The translations under genes were made by a program, and so were the position numbers. A stretch of DNA of 64,000 nt, taken from the NCBI GenBank assembly GCA_963719285.1, contig CAVRBO010000003.1, positions 310,001-374,000 of the forward strand, given 5' to 3'. The notes under the pieces are model-generated. The model did not search any database. It saw only the letters and a list, made by a program, of their open reading frames with translations, and was not told the origin of the DNA. This DNA comes from C-114 sp963719285 (GTDB lineage Bacteria > Chloroflexota > Limnocylindria > Limnocylindrales > CSP1-4). Shown here one piece after another: positions 61,341 through 64,000 of the stretch (within the stretch, counting starts at the first letter, position 1; every line of letters begins with the position of its first letter).

Positions 61341-62444
61341 TCAGCCCTCCTGGGGCAGCAGCACGACCTTGCCGGCATGACCGGCGGCAAGGAGATCGAA
61401 CGCCTCGGCGAACCGGCTCAGCGGCAGCCGATGGGTGACGATCGGGCTCAGGTCCAGGCCCTGCGCGAGGAGTGCCTGGGTGCGGTACCAGGTCTCGAAC
61501 ATCTTCCGGCCGGTGATCCCGTAGACGCGGATCCCCTTGAAGATGATCTCGTCCGACAGGTCGAGCGTGATCGGCCGGGACGGCAGGCCGAGGAGCGAGA
61601 CGCGGCCGCCGTTCGTCACGGCGGCGAACCCCTGCTTGATCGCCGATTCGGCGCCGCTCATCTCGAGCACGATGTCGACTCCCACGCCACCGGTCGCGTC
61701 CCGCAGGCGAGCGGCCACGTCCTCGCTGGCGTCGATCGTCTCGTCGGCACCCATCCGGCGGGCCATCTCGAGCCGCTCCGGGTTGATGTCGGTCGCGAAG
61801 ACACGGGCGGCCCCGGCCAGGTCGGCGATCGCGACGGCCATGAGCCCGATCGGGCCGCAGCCGAGCACGACGACCGTCTGGCCGGCGATCTCCTCCATGA
61901 ACGCGGCATGGACGGCGTTGCCCATGGGTTCCTGGATCGCGGCGATCTCCGGGCTGAGGCCGGGTGACGGCCAGGCGTTGTGGGCCGGCAGGACCACGTA
62001 CTCGGCGAACGCCCCGTCGATGTCGACGCCGAGGATGCGCAGGTTCGCGCACACGTGCTCGCGGCCGGTCCGGCACTGGTAGCAGCTGCCGTCGACGAGG
62101 TGGGTCTCGGCCGCCACCAGCGTGCCCAGCGGGATCGCCAGGCGACCCAGCAGGCCCTGGCCGTGGGCCACGACGCTGCCGGCCATCTCGTGACCGAAGA
62201 TCCGGGGCAGGCCCCGGCCCAGGCGGCCCTCCGCCCAATCGTCCCAGCGGAAGATGTGGAGGTCCGTGCCGCACAGGCTCGCCGCCTCGACCCTGATCAG
62301 CAATTCGCCCGGCCCCGGGGATGGGACCGGGACTTCGAGGTACTCCGCGCCCGCCGCCGCCGCCGTCTTGACGAGGGCGTGCATCGTCGCCGGGACCGAG
62401 CCGCCCGCGCGTGCCACGTCGGTGGACGGGACGGGGAGGGTCAT
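61341..62444 (-). CDS. tdh: L-threonine 3-dehydrogenase (zinc alcohol dehydrogenase family)
   Basis: 367 residues. Catalytic zinc: EAASLCGTDLHIFRWDDW, with GHEMAGSVV. The structural-zinc loop (HLVDGSCYQCRTGREHVC) has three Cys; the first position is Asp, which can still bind zinc. NAD site: VVVLGCGPIGLMAVAIADLA followed by FATDINPERLEMARRMGA. Its place between a FAH-family gene and kbl supports threonine oxidation. The start overlaps the upstream stop by 4 bases; kbl starts 2 bases after its end. Confidence 0.85.
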   Translation of the reverse strand: MTLPVPSTDVARAGGSVPATMHALVKTAAAAGAEYLEVPVPSPGPGELLIRVEAASLCGTDLHIFRWDDWAEGRLGRGLPRIFGHEMAGSVVAHGQGLLGRLAIPLGTLVAAETHLVDGSCYQCRTGREHVCANLRILGVDIDGAFAEYVVLPAHNAWPSPGLSPEIAAIQEPMGNAVHAAFMEEIAGQTVVVLGCGPIGLMAVAIADLAGAARVFATDINPERLEMARRMGADETIDASEDVAARLRDATGGVGVDIVLEMSGAESAIKQGFAAVTNGGRVSLLGLPSRPITLDLSDEIIFKGIRVYGITGRKMFETWYRTQALLAQGLDLSPIVTHRLPLSRFAEAFDLLAAGHAGKVVLLPQEG

Positions 62445-63406
62445 CGGGCTTGCGTGGCCTCCTCGGCGACGATGGGGTTGTCGATGCCCCCGATGCCGCC
62501 GACCTCCACCCGGACCCGGTCGCCGGGCTTGAGGAACGTCGGTGGGTCGCGGTACACACCCACGCCCGAGGGCGTACCGGTCGAGATGATGTCACCCGGT
62601 TCGAGCGTGATGACCGCGCTGATGTACTCGATGAGCTCGGGGATCTGCCAGATCATGTCCGACGTCGACGCGTCCTGCCAGAGCTGCGGCGTGCCGGCGT
62701 CCGGTCCGCTGCCTGGGATGTACCAGCCGCGGATCGGCAGCTGGTTCGGCAGCGGGACCTCTTCGCGGGTGACGATGATCGCGCTCATCGGCAGGAACGT
62801 GTCCGAGCCTTTCGCCCGGAGCCATTGGCCGTCGCCGACCTCGCCGTCGTGCAGCGCGGGCTTGACACCCTGCCAGTCACGGGCCGAGATGTCGTTGGTG
62901 ACGACGTAGCCGGCCACGTGGTCGAACGCGTCGGCGGCCCTGACCCGCTTGGCACGCTTGCCGATGACGACGCCGAGCTCCGCCTCGAGATCCAGGGCGT
63001 GCGTACCCGCGGGGTGGACGATCGGATCGCCATCGGCCACGACCGCGTTGGCGAACTTGGCGAAGAGGAGCGGTCGCTCCGGCCCGGGCCGTCCGCCCTC
63101 GGTGACGTGATCGCGGTAGTTGAGGCCGACGCAGACGATCTTCTCGGGCGTCTGTATGGCGGCCGCAGGGCTGAACTCGCTGACGTGGCGTCCCTTGACG
63201 CCCGCCTTGACGCACGCAGCGTAAGCGGCCTTGACCCTCGCCTCCCAGTCGTCCGAGGCGAGGAGCCAGTACGTGTCGAGCAGCGCGTCGGTCGCGTCGA
63301 GGCCGCCGACGCTGGCCAGCTCGTCCGCCGTGGTCACGTGGTCGAAAGCGACCACGCCGAACGAGCGCTTTCCGGTCGCCGGGTCGCGGTGACTCAGCAG
63401 GCGCAT
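62441..63406 (-). CDS. Fumarylacetoacetate hydrolase family protein
   Basis: 321 residues. The FAH fold begins at KIVCVGLNYRDHVTEGG; metal ligands lie in LDLEAELGVVIGKRAKRV and GYVVTNDISARDWQG, with DIISTGTPSGVG near the C-terminus. Members hydrolyse or decarboxylate 2-oxo acids (FAH, oxaloacetate decarboxylase, HpaG). It heads the operon with tdh and kbl, so an acylpyruvate or oxaloacetate substrate from amino-acid breakdown is plausible but unproven. Confidence 0.85.
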   Translation of the reverse strand: MRLLSHRDPATGKRSFGVVAFDHVTTADELASVGGLDATDALLDTYWLLASDDWEARVKAAYAACVKAGVKGRHVSEFSPAAAIQTPEKIVCVGLNYRDHVTEGGRPGPERPLLFAKFANAVVADGDPIVHPAGTHALDLEAELGVVIGKRAKRVRAADAFDHVAGYVVTNDISARDWQGVKPALHDGEVGDGQWLRAKGSDTFLPMSAIIVTREEVPLPNQLPIRGWYIPGSGPDAGTPQLWQDASTSDMIWQIPELIEYISAVITLEPGDIISTGTPSGVGVYRDPPTFLKPGDRVRVEVGGIGGIDNPIVAEEATQAR

Positions 63407-63419
63407 CGTCGGCTCCTCG

Positions 63420-64000
63420 TCAGCTGGGGCTTGGGCTGGGGCTCGCGCTCGGGCTGGCCGACGGGCTCGAGCCCGGGTTCGCGCTCCCGCTTGGCGTCAC
63501 GCTCCCGCTCGGAACGGCGGAGCCGGACGGCGACGCCGACGAACCGGCCGACGGGGCCGCGGACGGCTCCGCGGAAGGCGATGGCGACACCGCCGAGCAC
63601 TGGGGTTGCGGCTCGGGCTCGGTCGTATCGCCGAACTGCTCGTAGAACGTGAGGACCTGGGCGGGGTCGAACGTGTCGGTCAGGTAGATCCGGTCCCAGA
63701 CCATCGCCGCGAATCGCGTCTTCATGTCGTCGAACCGGGCCACGACCGGCCCGACCACGCCAGCCGGGATCTTGCAGATCGGGCTCGCGGGGAACGTCGC
63801 CGGATTGGCGAAGTCCTGGAGCTTCTGGAGGGTCGCGTCGTCCGGGCAGCCGCCCGAGCAGTTGTAGAGGACGACCAGGCCGGCGTGCTCCATGTTGTGG
63901 ATCCAGCCCTCGGGCTCCGTCGCGTCGTCCGGTCCGTAGAAGCGGGGTTGGATCGGCCCGAGCGCGGCCGCATTGACATGGAAGCCTGAGGCCGGCGGGC
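63420..64000 (-). CDS. DUF3105 protein with Ser/Pro tail, N-terminus beyond the window
   Basis: The frame is open to the right edge. The visible part (PASGFHVNAAALGPIQPRFY, then EPEGWIHNMEHAGLVVLYNC with the conserved HNMEHAGLV motif, then WDRIYLTDTFDPAQVLTFYE) is the end of a DUF3105 domain, a periplasmic/exported family of unknown role. It is followed by about 50 residues of Ser/Pro/Ala/Gly repeats. The stop lies 13 bases upstream of the FAH gene start, so it probably belongs to the same transcript. Confidence 0.75.
   Translation of the reverse strand, partial: PPASGFHVNAAALGPIQPRFYGPDDATEPEGWIHNMEHAGLVVLYNCSGGCPDDATLQKLQDFANPATFPASPICKIPAGVVGPVVARFDDMKTRFAAMVWDRIYLTDTFDPAQVLTFYEQFGDTTEPEPQPQCSAVSPSPSAEPSAAPSAGSSASPSGSAVPSGSVTPSGSANPGSSPSASPSASPSPSPS

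Noticed and set aside
1..64000. tRNA, rRNA, insertion sequence or prophage
   Set aside because: I looked for transposases, integrases, phage structural proteins and cloverleaf or rRNA sequence and found nothing supportable.

Overview
The window is GC-rich, densely coding bacterial chromosome. Genes are packed with 4-base ATGA/GTGA overlaps, GTG starts are common, and several promoters sit directly against the start codon. Gene content (MalT-like regulator with a C-terminal BTAD region, PrsW, S53 peptidase, LexA with GAAC-N4-GTTC operators, many GT87-type membrane glycosyltransferases) fits an uncultured Chloroflexota lineage of the Limnocylindria type. That placement is inference; an actinobacterium is the alternative. 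I see no rRNA, tRNA, IS element, prophage or CRISPR array.

Region 1-13.2 kb is a cell-surface glycan locus: two near-paralogous GT2 transferases, a polyprenyl-phosphate-sugar GT2, a flippase-like membrane protein, an NAD-dependent sugar epimerase, five GT87-like membrane glycosyltransferases, a polysaccharide deacetylase, a GNAT acetyltransferase and an OafA-type acyltransferase. At least six of these are broken by frameshifts or a nonsense codon. The two GT2 paralogues carry the same +1 frameshift at the same residue, which is the most striking signal in the window.

13.2-28.8 kb holds a PIG-L deacetylase, a DUF5317-MFS fusion, an HD-GYP protein, a large STAND regulator, a dodecin-like protein, dnaB, lexA, rplI, dinB and a DUF6504 gene. 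lexA and the DUF6504 gene have good LexA operators, two in the latter case, defining a local SOS module.

29-52 kb carries a complete histidine-to-glutamate pathway and its one-carbon exit: hutH, hutU, hutI, ftcD, fchA, folD and fhs. Histidine goes to urocanate, imidazolonepropionate and formiminoglutamate; FtcD moves the formimino group to tetrahydrofolate; FchA makes methenyl-THF; FolD and Fhs could carry it to formate with ATP gain. FolD lacks the usual cyclohydrolase lysine. Three of these genes (hutH, fchA, ftcD) appear to have leaderless GTG starts placed 6 nt after a -10 box. Interspersed are a phosphoglycerate-mutase-like phosphatase, MFS exporters, an S53 peptidase with PrsW and DedA neighbours, and a membrane-anchored protein translationally coupled to hutU.

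52-64 kb holds an MBL-fold protein, a lipoprotein protease, argS (with both HIGH histidines replaced), a GT39/PMT mannosyltransferase, a Thr-rich surface protein with a clear terminator, and a five-gene operon (FAH-family hydrolase, tdh, kbl, PHP phosphatase, MBL hydrolase) centred on threonine-to-glycine breakdown. The right edge cuts a DUF3105 protein.
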